From NCBI GenBank assembly GCA_964649195.1, contig CAZYPK010000216.1:1-6933 (forward strand): 6,933 nt of DNA, given 5' to 3'. The position numbers were made by a program, and so were the translations under genes. Numbering within the stretch: position 1 is the stretch's first letter; each line of letters begins with the position of its first letter. The stretch comes from JTS-RE9 sp964649195. Its GTDB lineage: Bacteria; Planctomycetota; Phycisphaerae; Phycisphaerales; Phycisphaeraceae. Shown in pieces: positions 1 through 5,178 of the stretch. A model generated the notes under the pieces. It made no database searches. It had not been told where the DNA came from and saw nothing but the letters and a program-made list of their open reading frames with translations.

Positions 1-26
1 CCTGATTGTTCGCCTGCCGCGCGAGT

Positions 27-68
27 TTCGTTTGCTCAGGCCCCCAAAGCGGGGCTGTCGCAAACGAA
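27..68. repeat. Interrupted palindrome downstream of the secreted-protein gene
   Basis: Positions 27-35 (TTCGTTTGC) are the exact reverse complement of 60-68 (GCAAACGAA). Inside them, 40-44 (GCCCC) pairs with 51-55 (GGGGC) around a six-base loop. A four-by-four mismatch separates the two helices. The whole could fold as one hairpin in DNA or RNA. There is no clear T-run on either side, so it does not look like a simple intrinsic terminator. It could instead be a dispersed palindromic element or an mRNA 3'-end stabiliser for the minus-strand gene ending at 134. Confidence 0.6.
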
Positions 69-76
69 TCGGCTCG

Positions 77-116
77 GCGGGAGCCTCGCCCTCCCAGCGA
101 GAGCCTCGCCCTCCCA
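77..116. repeat. 20-bp tandem duplication with internal hairpins
   Basis: Units 77-96 and 97-116 are identical at 19 of 20 positions and share the core GAGCCTCGCCCTCCCA. Several short self-complementary arms overlap it: 71-75 with 81-85 (GGCTC/GAGCC), 79-83 with 91-95 (GGGAG/CTCCC) and 97-101 with 105-109 (GCGAG/CTCGC). It lies just beyond the stop of the minus-strand gene at 134. Together with the palindrome at 27-68 it resembles a REP-like intergenic element, which is an inference only. Confidence 0.65.
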
Positions 117-133
117 TATGCTTTTACCCTGCC

Positions 134-1519
134 CTACTCCCCGGCGAATATGGTCAGTTCCGGCGACCACGGCAGATTGAAGGCCTTGAACTCGGAAGGA
201 GGCCGCGGCGGAAGCAAATCGGCGACCGTGTTGGCTATCAAGTCATTCAGCCCGTTGCCCCATATTTGATCGATGAGTTTGTCTGCCAATAGCGGCCCAA
301 TGATGGTGCCTAAAATGGCACCCCCAACACCACCCCAAGCACCACCAAACATTCCCAATTTCCCCAATGCCAATGCTGCCGTAGTTGCGGCGGGAGCTGC
401 CACCGCCCACTTCAGCGACGACTTGATTGCTTCCGATACTGATGCCCCTACCGCCAGAGCTCCATCATCGTTGTAATGTTTGTCTGCGGCGGCGATGATA
501 TGCGATTCGATCTCAATCACCCTCGCCGCCGCATTTATCCCTTTCAACAGTTCTCCCACAACAGATTTGTTGAAGATGTCCAATTTCCCCTTAAGAGCGT
601 CCAAAGCAAAGTTTGACAACCCCTTCGTTGCCAATCCGCGCACATCCGCATCCGTGAGAGCAACACCGGTTGCGTATAGATTTCCTACGTTATCGATTCG
701 GTCACTCACCCGTTCCGCAGCTTCATCGATCTCTCTCCATAGCTCTTGCGAAGGCCGATTAGTTCCGGGGTTGGCCCGCCGCAGGAAATAATCGCGATAG
801 GTGGAAACAGGCGGCGGAGCATCCTCGAAGTGGCGTCGGCCTTCTGCACCGACGACGCGGCGAAGCGCCGGCCTCGCATTCATGTTGCCGGTGCGCGGCA
901 CGTCGGAATTGGGATTCAGCCGAAACACTTCATTGGTGGTCAGCGCGTATTGGCCGTGAGCCGACCCGGATATGGAAACGACATAGTGATCGATCGCGCC
1001 AAGCGGGTGAGGCGCCGGGAAGCCGCCGCCCCGGGGGCCATCGTAACCGTCGGCCGGATGAATCAATCTGCCGTGGATATCGAGCCTGAGCGTGACCTGC
1101 TTGGTGAGATTCTGATCCGATGCGGTACGCGTCACATTGGTCACTTCGTCAAACGGCGAATGAACGGTGTGCGGATGGTGCGAGGACAAACCGATCGTAT
1201 AACCATATTGCCCGCCGATGATCGCCTGCTGAATCAGAGTGTTGCCCACCAGCGTGCTGCTTGTCACGGCCACCGTCACCGACCCGGTACGGGTGTCGGG
1301 AATGACGGATCCTCTGACTTGCAGTCCGGTGGGGAAGAATCTGCCGCCGGGTTCAAACTGATTGATCCGTAGCGATTCCTGAACGAACGGATCGGTGGTG
1401 ATGTTGGCGACGTTCTGGGCGCGAACGATCGGTGCGGCAATGAGGAACGCCGCGAAGACCGTTGCGAAGATGATGCCGACGGTTCGCGCCGGAATGGAAT
1501 TGATGAATCGCTGAATCAT
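134..1519 (-). CDS. Secreted protein of unknown function with a glycine-rich hydrophobic C-terminal region
   Basis: This 461-residue protein belongs to no family I recognise. Residues 1-34 form a Sec-type signal peptide: an R-containing start, a hydrophobic core around 14-31 and an Ala-x-Ala-like end, IVRA, before Gln35. Residues 35-240 look strand-rich, with many T, S, V and G. From about 255 the protein becomes helical and amphipathic. Residues 372-410 are hydrophobic and rich in Ala and Gly, with a GxxxG-like stretch (GGAWGGVGGAILG, 392-404), and a Pro-rich tail follows. The ATG start is well supported: AAAGGAA lies six bases upstream of it. The gene is last in a likely operon, 68 bases after the second lipoprotein. 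By hand count the 3' half (241-780) is about 53% GC and the 5' half (841-1500) about 61%, which hints at a mosaic origin. Export to the periplasm or cell surface is inferred from the signal peptide. Confidence 0.85.
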   Translation of the reverse strand: MIQRFINSIPARTVGIIFATVFAAFLIAAPIVRAQNVANITTDPFVQESLRINQFEPGGRFFPTGLQVRGSVIPDTRTGSVTVAVTSSTLVGNTLIQQAIIGGQYGYTIGLSSHHPHTVHSPFDEVTNVTRTASDQNLTKQVTLRLDIHGRLIHPADGYDGPRGGGFPAPHPLGAIDHYVVSISGSAHGQYALTTNEVFRLNPNSDVPRTGNMNARPALRRVVGAEGRRHFEDAPPPVSTYRDYFLRRANPGTNRPSQELWREIDEAAERVSDRIDNVGNLYATGVALTDADVRGLATKGLSNFALDALKGKLDIFNKSVVGELLKGINAAARVIEIESHIIAAADKHYNDDGALAVGASVSEAIKSSLKWAVAAPAATTAALALGKLGMFGGAWGGVGGAILGTIIGPLLADKLIDQIWGNGLNDLIANTVADLLPPRPPSEFKAFNLPWSPELTIFAGE

Positions 1520-1525
1520 GGCCGG

Positions 1526-1532
1526 TTCCTTT
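1526..1532 (-). promoter_or_regulatory. Ribosome binding site of the secreted-protein gene
   Basis: On the minus strand AAAGGAA lies six bases before the ATG at 1519. It is the clearest Shine-Dalgarno signal among the four minus-strand genes of the cluster and fixes that start codon. Confidence 0.65.
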
Positions 1533-1587
1533 CACGGATAACCCAGATGATGATGAGTTGACATCCTGGCTCTTCACGATGGAGACG

Positions 1588-2571
1588 TTATTTGACATCT
1601 TCAGGTCTGGACGGATCGGGGGTGGGCAACGGCGTGACGGGAGGGCGCGGCCGGGTACGATCGCCGTCGGTCGCCGGAGTCGCCGGGGGTGCCGGAACGG
1701 GAGGCTGACCATCGCCGACGGGAACGGCCGTCGGCGTCACATCCTTGAAGCTCACCAGCAGGTCGTTGGATCGGCGAACTTCCTTTTCGATCTTCACCGG
1801 ACCGGACCACGCGATGTACTTCTCGATGTATTCGGCCTCCCAACTGCTGGTCGTCGGTTCCTGAACCACCTTGCGCTGGCGATTGAACCCGGTGACCTGC
1901 ATGGCGGTCTTGCCCATGAGGCGTTCTTCGTTGTGGACATGCATGTCAATCCGACGACGATGGGTGCCGAAGATGTCCACGGTGACGTACACGTCCACTT
2001 CGGCCCGGTCAGGCGGAACGACGATGACGCCGCGCAGCATGAAAGCCTCGTGGATCACGGCCCGCAGGAACTGGGCATCCAGCGGATTAATGAACGCTTC
2101 GGCGCGGTACTGACCGGGGCCTGAGTAAGAAGCTCCGCCACCCGCGCGGAAATCGGCGCCCTCGGTGTCCTGGCGAACGCTCGCGGGAGCATTGATGGCG
2201 TTCTCGGCATTGGTGGTGGTTTGAATGCCGGCCGTTTCAGTGACGGTCGTGGTGGGAATGATCGGATACACGCTGTTGGAACGGAGCGTGGGTGTGTTGA
2301 CATACTCGCCGCGAATGGCCGCCTGCCACTCGTATCGTCCGCCGACCAGGTTGCCCGAACCCTCGTCGCCCATGCTGATGATGTACAAGGCGCAACGCTT
2401 TCCAACCAGCGCGCGGACATCCACATCCTTGGCGGCCGCCCGCGCCGAGGCTGCGACAACCTCCTGTTCAATGGCGAATCGCTTGCCGCCGCCGTGGCTG
2501 GGAATGCCCGTGAAAGTGCCGCAGGCGGACATCGACGAAAGCAGAAATACAACAATGGACAATCGGATCAT
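1588..2571 (-). CDS. Putative lipoprotein, second of a tandem paralogous pair, with a proline-rich tail
   Basis: This is a 327-residue protein of unknown function. Residues 1-16 are a short signal peptide and Cys17 sits in a lipobox-like SMSAC, so lipid anchoring is likely. A hand alignment with the product of 3495-2596 shows roughly 60% identity over about 265 residues, highest near the N-terminus. Shared blocks include GIPSHGGGKRF (22-32), GSGNLVGGRYEW (71-82), NPLDAQFLRA (162-171), a V-D-V-Y-V-T-V-D-I-FGTH strand (192-204) and KYIAWSGP (251-258). Cys60 is conserved in both. Residues 280-325 are a Pro-rich, low-complexity extension missing from the paralog and could be a linker across the cell wall. 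The ATG start lies 24 bases after the upstream stop, with a weak GAAAGAA preceding it, so translation in an operon is likely. The overall pattern loosely recalls small beta-rich envelope lipoproteins, but no family is assigned. Confidence 0.85.
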   Translation of the reverse strand: MIRLSIVVFLLSSMSACGTFTGIPSHGGGKRFAIEQEVVAASARAAAKDVDVRALVGKRCALYIISMGDEGSGNLVGGRYEWQAAIRGEYVNTPTLRSNSVYPIIPTTTVTETAGIQTTTNAENAINAPASVRQDTEGADFRAGGGASYSGPGQYRAEAFINPLDAQFLRAVIHEAFMLRGVIVVPPDRAEVDVYVTVDIFGTHRRRIDMHVHNEERLMGKTAMQVTGFNRQRKVVQEPTTSSWEAEYIEKYIAWSGPVKIEKEVRRSNDLLVSFKDVTPTAVPVGDGQPPVPAPPATPATDGDRTRPRPPVTPLPTPDPSRPEDVK

Positions 2572-2595
2572 AAAAATATTCTTTCAAGGGTTGCG

Positions 2596-3495
2596 TCAAG
2601 GTGTTGCGGAAGTTGACGGGTTGAATTGGGGGGCAGTCGCCGACATGGCGATATCCCGGAAATCCACCAGGGGTTCTTCGGAGCGGCGAGCTTCCTTCAG
2701 TACTTCAAACGGGCCGATCCATGCGATGTAATTCTCCAGGTACTGAGCCTCGAAACTCGCGATCATCGGCGCAAGCAGCAATTGACGCCGGCGGTCAAAG
2801 GCTGTGACCTGAAAAGCCGTTTTGGCGATCAGCCGTTCCTGGTTGAACAGGTGGAACTCGGTGCGGCTCCGATGCGTGCCGAAAACATCCACGGTCACGA
2901 AAATATCCACATCGGCGCGATCGGCGGACACCACATGAACACCGCGAAGGGTAAAGGCATGCTGAAGGATGGCCCGCAAAAACAGCGCGTCGAGCGGATT
3001 GACGAACGCCTCGCCGCGGTATTCGGAAACGCCGGGAACATGAACGCCGCCACGGACATCAAAGGTGCCGCCTTCACTGCTTGACCATGATCGGCCGGAA
3101 GCGTTGATCGCATTTTCGGCGAGAGTCGTTGTCGCAATGCCGGCCGTGCTGGTGACCGTTTCGGTGGTGATGACGGGAAACAGGCTGCTGATTTTGAGAG
3201 TCTGGGAGTTGACGTAGGCGGCGGCAATGGCCATCAGCCATTCATAGCGGCCTCCCACGAGATTTCCCGACCCCTGATCGCCCATTGCAACAACATGAAG
3301 CGCACACGACCGGCCGGCCAGGGAAGACACATCGACATCCAGTGCCGCCGCGCGAGCGGAGGCCGCCACAAGTTCCTGCTCAACCGCGAACCGCTTGCCG
3401 GCGCCGTGCGACGGAATACCGCTGAAGACCGTGCATCCGGTCAGACAAAGAATCAGGACTGATGACAGCCCCAACCGCACGCCGATGGCCGGCAT
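2596..3495 (-). CDS. Putative lipoprotein, first of a tandem paralogous pair
   Basis: From the ATG at 3495 the product is 299 residues with a clean lipoprotein signal: MPAIGVR, a hydrophobic core and the lipobox LTGC with Cys21. The frame stays open upstream to an ATG at 3537 (14 residues more) and a TTG at 3603. Those starts would put hydrophilic residues before the signal peptide, and none has a convincing Shine-Dalgarno sequence, so 3495 is preferred. Conserved blocks shared with the downstream paralog are GIPSHGAGKRF (26-36), GSGNLVGGRYEW (75-86), NPLDALFLRA (166-175), an alternating hydrophobic strand ending FGTH (205-208) and NYIAWIGP (255-262). Cys64 aligns with Cys60 of the paralog. 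The protein lacks the paralog's Pro-rich tail. The function is unknown; lipid anchoring in the cell envelope is inferred. The gene is probably co-transcribed with the two genes after it. Confidence 0.82.
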   Translation of the reverse strand: MPAIGVRLGLSSVLILCLTGCTVFSGIPSHGAGKRFAVEQELVAASARAAALDVDVSSLAGRSCALHVVAMGDQGSGNLVGGRYEWLMAIAAAYVNSQTLKISSLFPVITTETVTSTAGIATTTLAENAINASGRSWSSSEGGTFDVRGGVHVPGVSEYRGEAFVNPLDALFLRAILQHAFTLRGVHVVSADRADVDIFVTVDVFGTHRSRTEFHLFNQERLIAKTAFQVTAFDRRRQLLLAPMIASFEAQYLENYIAWIGPFEVLKEARRSEEPLVDFRDIAMSATAPQFNPSTSATP

Positions 3496-3587
3496 GATTT
3501 CGTTCGTGCTGTTTGTCCAAACCGTTGGGCTGTTCATCCGTGCATATTCCCGCTCGTGTTCGCATGTACGACTGAAAACGCCGCGTC

Positions 3588-3599
3588 TTTTACATGAAA
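3588..3599. repeat. AT-rich 12-mer upstream of the lipoprotein gene, inverted copy at 4107
   Basis: TTTTACATGAAA is found here and as its exact reverse complement at 4107-4118. It stands out against GC-rich surroundings. This copy lies 93 bases before the ATG at 3495, in the spacer behind the LuxR-type gene, and the other lies upstream of that LuxR-type gene. Both are therefore placed to act as sites for a common regulator, perhaps the LuxR-type protein itself. That role is inferred. Confidence 0.4.
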
Positions 3600-3630
3600 T
3601 CAAGGATAATGAAAGAGATTGCGACGGAAA

Positions 3631-3665
3631 GTCATCAGGATCGATGTCATCGGAATCGATGTCAT
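3631..3665. repeat. 15-bp direct repeat over the LuxR-type stop codon
   Basis: Units 3631-3645 and 3646-3660 match at 13 of 15 positions, and the first five bases of a third unit (GTCAT) follow at 3661-3665. The shared word is ATCGATGTCAT, at 3640-3650 and 3655-3665. The repeat overlaps the stop codon of the LuxR-type gene at 3662-3664. It may simply be a slippage product. Confidence 0.55.
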
Positions 3666-3985
3666 GCCCCGTGCGCGGCGGTCGGATCGAGCAGTATTTC
3701 CAATGCCGTTTCCATGATGCGCATGGCCAGTTCCATGCGGCTCGAAGCGTGGAACCGTTTGAAAAGACGTGTCAGATAGGTGCGGACGGTCGGTTCGCTC
3801 AGGCCCATGACGACGGCGATTTGCCGGTCGCCCAGGCCGCGCATGACCAGTTCGGTGACGCGGGCCTGCCGAGGGGATAGTCTGGCGGCGCGAACAACCG
3901 TTTGCCAGAGTCGGGGGCTCATGGGCATCGGCGGGGCGGCGGCCAGGATTTTTCGGATGGAGGAGTCGGAATTGGAATCGGACAT
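3662..3985 (-). CDS. Small orphan LuxR-type helix-turn-helix regulator
   Basis: The product is 107 residues and is a DNA-binding transcription factor. Residues 36-90 match the LuxR/GerE four-helix domain: LSPRQARVTELVMRG, then DRQIAVVMGLSEPTVRTYL as the scaffold and recognition helices, and LFKRFHASSRMEL. There is no receiver domain and no autoinducer-binding domain. The first 35 residues are short and polar, so any signal input must come from elsewhere. The ATG at 3985 is chosen because upstream in-frame residues (from a GTG at 4096) are rich in Gly, Pro and Arg and look non-coding; no strong ribosome site is visible. The gene is upstream of and co-directional with the lipoprotein cluster, with 166 bases between, and may regulate it. 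The divergent region before it holds several repeats that could be operators. Confidence 0.8.
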   Translation of the reverse strand: MSDSNSDSSIRKILAAAPPMPMSPRLWQTVVRAARLSPRQARVTELVMRGLGDRQIAVVMGLSEPTVRTYLTRLFKRFHASSRMELAMRIMETALEILLDPTAAHGA

Positions 3986-4033
3986 GGCGGGCCCCGGCAA
4001 GGAAAAAGAGCGTCGGACCGATGGAACGCTCAA

Positions 4034-4052
4034 CCAAGGCCCGCCAAGGCCC
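4034..4052. promoter_or_regulatory. 9-bp direct repeat with a 10-bp period, possible operator
   Basis: CCAAGGCCC occurs at 4034-4042 and again at 4044-4052, separated by one G. The 10-bp period puts both copies on the same face of the helix. It lies 49 bases upstream of the LuxR-type start codon, which suits a repressor or activator site or a 5'-UTR element. The function is inferred. Confidence 0.35.
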
Positions 4053-4118
4053 ACATGAAACGCGCCACGGCCGACGCCCCTTTCGGGGCGCGGCACAGGA
4101 CGCTGCTTTCATGTAAAA
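4053..4118. repeat. Inverted ACATGAAA pair around a GC hairpin, second copy of the 12-mer
   Basis: ACATGAAA at 4053-4060 is matched by its reverse complement at 4107-4114, and the latter belongs to the full 12-mer TTTCATGTAAAA (4107-4118). Between them CGCCCC (4075-4080) and GGGGCG (4085-4090) form a six-bp stem with a TTTC loop. On the minus strand this would lie in the promoter or leader of the LuxR-type gene. It could be an operator pair or a leader hairpin. Confidence 0.4.
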
Positions 4119-4146
4119 ACTTGGCGATTTTGGTTGAAGCAGCCTC

Positions 4147-4164
4147 TTGACGCACACGCGTCAA
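4147..4164. promoter_or_regulatory. 18-bp palindrome, candidate operator
   Basis: TTGACGC and GCGTCAA form perfect seven-base arms around ACAC. The size and symmetry are those expected for a dimeric helix-turn-helix repressor or activator. It lies 162 bases upstream of the LuxR-type start and 161 bases upstream of the coiled-coil start, almost exactly midway, so it could serve both genes. It is not the CIRCE element (TTAGCACTC and its inverse) and does not match the classic LexA boxes. The cognate protein is unknown. Confidence 0.4.
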
Positions 4165-4313
4165 AGTCGGATTGTCACCCCGTTCACTTCATCATACGGC
4201 GAAATGGGATCGGAACCAATCGCAGAGTCAGGACTTCGTTCGTCAAGGCGAACGGCCAAATCTCCCACCGCGATTTCATGCAGGAATCAGGCGCGAATGG
4301 CCGAATAACCAGA

Positions 4314-4318
4314 TGGAG
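4314..4318 (+). promoter_or_regulatory. Ribosome binding site of the coiled-coil gene
   Basis: TGGAG ends seven bases before the ATG at 4326. It favours that start over in-frame upstream codons reaching back to a TTG at 4134. Confidence 0.65.
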
Positions 4319-4325
4319 ACCCGCC

Positions 4326-4979
4326 ATGACCGCCAACCCTGCCGCACCATCCATTGCCGACGCCTCCCCTGCCGCGCTGACCACCGCGCAGAAGCTGGAG
4401 GCCCTTCGCCGGGTGCAAGGCCAGGCCGAGCAGCGCGTGAAGCTGGGCACGCAGTTGCTCAAGGCCGCCGAGTCGCACGCCGTGCAGACGCAAAGCCAGG
4501 TGGAGCAGATTCGGCGGGAGCAGAACGAGCTGCGCGAAAAGCTGGAGCACGATGTCGCCGCGGCCCTGCATCAGTACGACCAGTGGGTGGGCACGATCGA
4601 TGAGACGCTGACCCGCCGGCTGCAACTGGCCGAGGAACGGCTCGATGCCCTGGACAAGCAGTGGGAGGAAGCCGAGCGGCGCGTGATGCGGATGGTCAAG
4701 CGGGCGGAGCTGATGTTTGATCAGAGCCGCTCACTGCTGGAGTCGGCGACGAGCAAGCTGGACCGCCTCGTCGCGGTGCGACCGACCCCGCCCGGCGCGA
4801 TGCCCGCGCTGAAGATCGACGCCCCGGCCCCGCTCTCGGAGGCGGAGATTTTCGACCCCGCCGCGACGGACGATCACGGCGCCGCAGAACAGGCCGGCCC
4901 GCCGACGATGCTCTACGCCCACCTGATGAAACGCCTGCGCGATCGCGGGGAAGATGAACCAAAGGAAGAAGTCGCGTGA
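4326..4979 (+). CDS. Cytoplasmic coiled-coil protein of unknown function
   Basis: The product is 217 residues with no signal peptide and no membrane segment. Residues 1-20 are Ala- and Pro-rich. Residues 21-150 are almost unbroken charged helix with heptad-like spacing of L, V and A (for example KLEALRRVQGQAEQRVKLG and LAEERLDALDKQWEEAERR), predicting a long coiled coil. Residues 151-195 are a Pro/Ala-rich acidic linker, and a short charged helix LYAHLMKRLRDRGEDEPK ends the protein. The ATG with GGAG seven bases upstream is clear. Coding-like third-position GC bias also begins there. The gene is transcribed away from the LuxR-type gene and converges on clpC. I do not recognise the family. A scaffold or a filament-like role fits the shape but is only a guess. 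Confidence 0.85.
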   Translation: MTANPAAPSIADASPAALTTAQKLEALRRVQGQAEQRVKLGTQLLKAAESHAVQTQSQVEQIRREQNELREKLEHDVAAALHQYDQWVGTIDETLTRRLQLAEERLDALDKQWEEAERRVMRMVKRAELMFDQSRSLLESATSKLDRLVAVRPTPPGAMPALKIDAPAPLSEAEIFDPAATDDHGAAEQAGPPTMLYAHLMKRLRDRGEDEPKEEVA

Positions 4980-5027
4980 GCGGACGGGGGACGGGAAACA
5001 GGAGACAGGGGACAGGAAACAGGGGAC
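4979..5027. repeat. Heptanucleotide tandem repeat, 7 units of consensus AGGRRAC
   Basis: Seven consecutive seven-base units fill 4979-5027, starting on the last base of the coiled-coil stop codon. All end in AC and most begin with AGG; the fourth and fifth bases alternate between G and A. The last three are AGGGGAC, AGGAAAC and AGGGGAC. This recalls the short tandemly repeated heptanucleotides known from cyanobacterial intergenic regions, but any relationship is unproven. Confidence 0.8.
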
Positions 5028-5042
5028 ATTGATACATCTTGC

Positions 5043-5070
5043 GAATTTGAAATTTGAAATCTGAGATTAG
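5043..5070. repeat. Heptanucleotide tandem repeat, 4 units near AAATTTG
   Basis: Four units of seven bases occupy 5043-5070: GAATTTG and AAATTTG, then the diverged AAATCTG and AGATTAG. The tract is AT-rich, unlike its surroundings, and stops one base before the A-run that flanks the terminator stem. Confidence 0.65.
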
Positions 5071-5110
5071 AAAAAACACGGCGCGTCCAGGACGCGCCGT
5101 GTGTTGTTTT
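5071..5110. terminator. Bidirectional intrinsic terminator between convergent genes
   Basis: A perfect 12-bp stem pairs 5076-5087 (ACACGGCGCGTC) with 5091-5102, with a CAG loop. On the plus strand it is followed by GTTGTTTT. On the minus strand the AAAAAA at 5071-5076 reads as a T-run after the stem. It lies 96 bases after the coiled-coil stop and 76 bases after the clpC stop, so it can end both transcripts. Confidence 0.9.
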
Positions 5111-5143
5111 CAGGTTGTCATATTCACTCGACCAGCATCAGGA

Positions 5144-5171
5144 CTGACCGCTGAAAGCTGAAAGCTGACAG
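5144..5171. repeat. Heptanucleotide tandem repeat, 4 units of CTGAAAG
   Basis: Four units of seven bases occupy 5144-5171: CTGACCG, two exact CTGAAAG and CTGACAG. The tract stops seven bases before the clpC stop codon at 5179-5181. Its end overlaps a small hairpin, AAAGCT (5161-5166) with AGCTTT (5170-5175). Confidence 0.7.
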
Positions 5172-5178
5172 CTTTTCC

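Larger units (their letters stand above)
3986..4325. other. Divergent intergenic regulatory region
   Basis: These 340 bases separate the start of the minus-strand LuxR-type gene from the start of the plus-strand coiled-coil gene. I see no convincing gene here. The region holds a 9-bp direct repeat (4034-4052), paired ACATGAAA words in inverted orientation (4053-4060 and 4107-4114) around a GC hairpin (4075-4090), and an 18-bp palindrome (4147-4164). Promoters for both genes must lie here unless they are read from outside, but I could not find a sigma-70 pair with good spacing. Confidence 0.6.

Noticed and set aside
746..1372. Plus-strand open frame of 208 codons opposite the secreted-protein gene
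   Set aside because: It lies wholly antisense to a gene with a signal peptide and a good ribosome site. Its translation is Arg- and Gly-rich with no recognisable domain, as expected of a shadow frame in GC-rich DNA.
1558..1586. TTGACA at 1558 as a plus-strand promoter
   Set aside because: No -10 hexamer follows at an acceptable distance, and no plus-strand gene starts nearby.
1558..2124. Plus-strand open frame of 188 codons opposite the second lipoprotein
   Set aside because: The minus strand encodes a protein with a paralog next door, which proves that frame. The plus-strand translation has no such support.
3496..3603. Upstream starts (TTG 3603, ATG 3537) for the first lipoprotein
   Set aside because: They add charged residues before the signal peptide and have no clear ribosome site. 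ATG 3537 remains possible but ATG 3495 gives a normal lipoprotein signal.
3600..4157. Longer minus-strand frame overlapping the LuxR-type gene
   Set aside because: It is in a different frame from the LuxR helix-turn-helix and its translation is rich in Arg, Pro and His with no domain. The repeated MTSI residues at its end come from the 15-bp DNA repeat.
4134..4325. Upstream TTG start for the coiled-coil gene
   Set aside because: The extra 64 residues look non-coding and overlap the palindrome, while the ATG at 4326 has a well-placed GGAG.
4979..5171. CRISPR-like array in the convergent spacer
   Set aside because: The units are seven bases long and contiguous, with no spacers and no cas genes in view.
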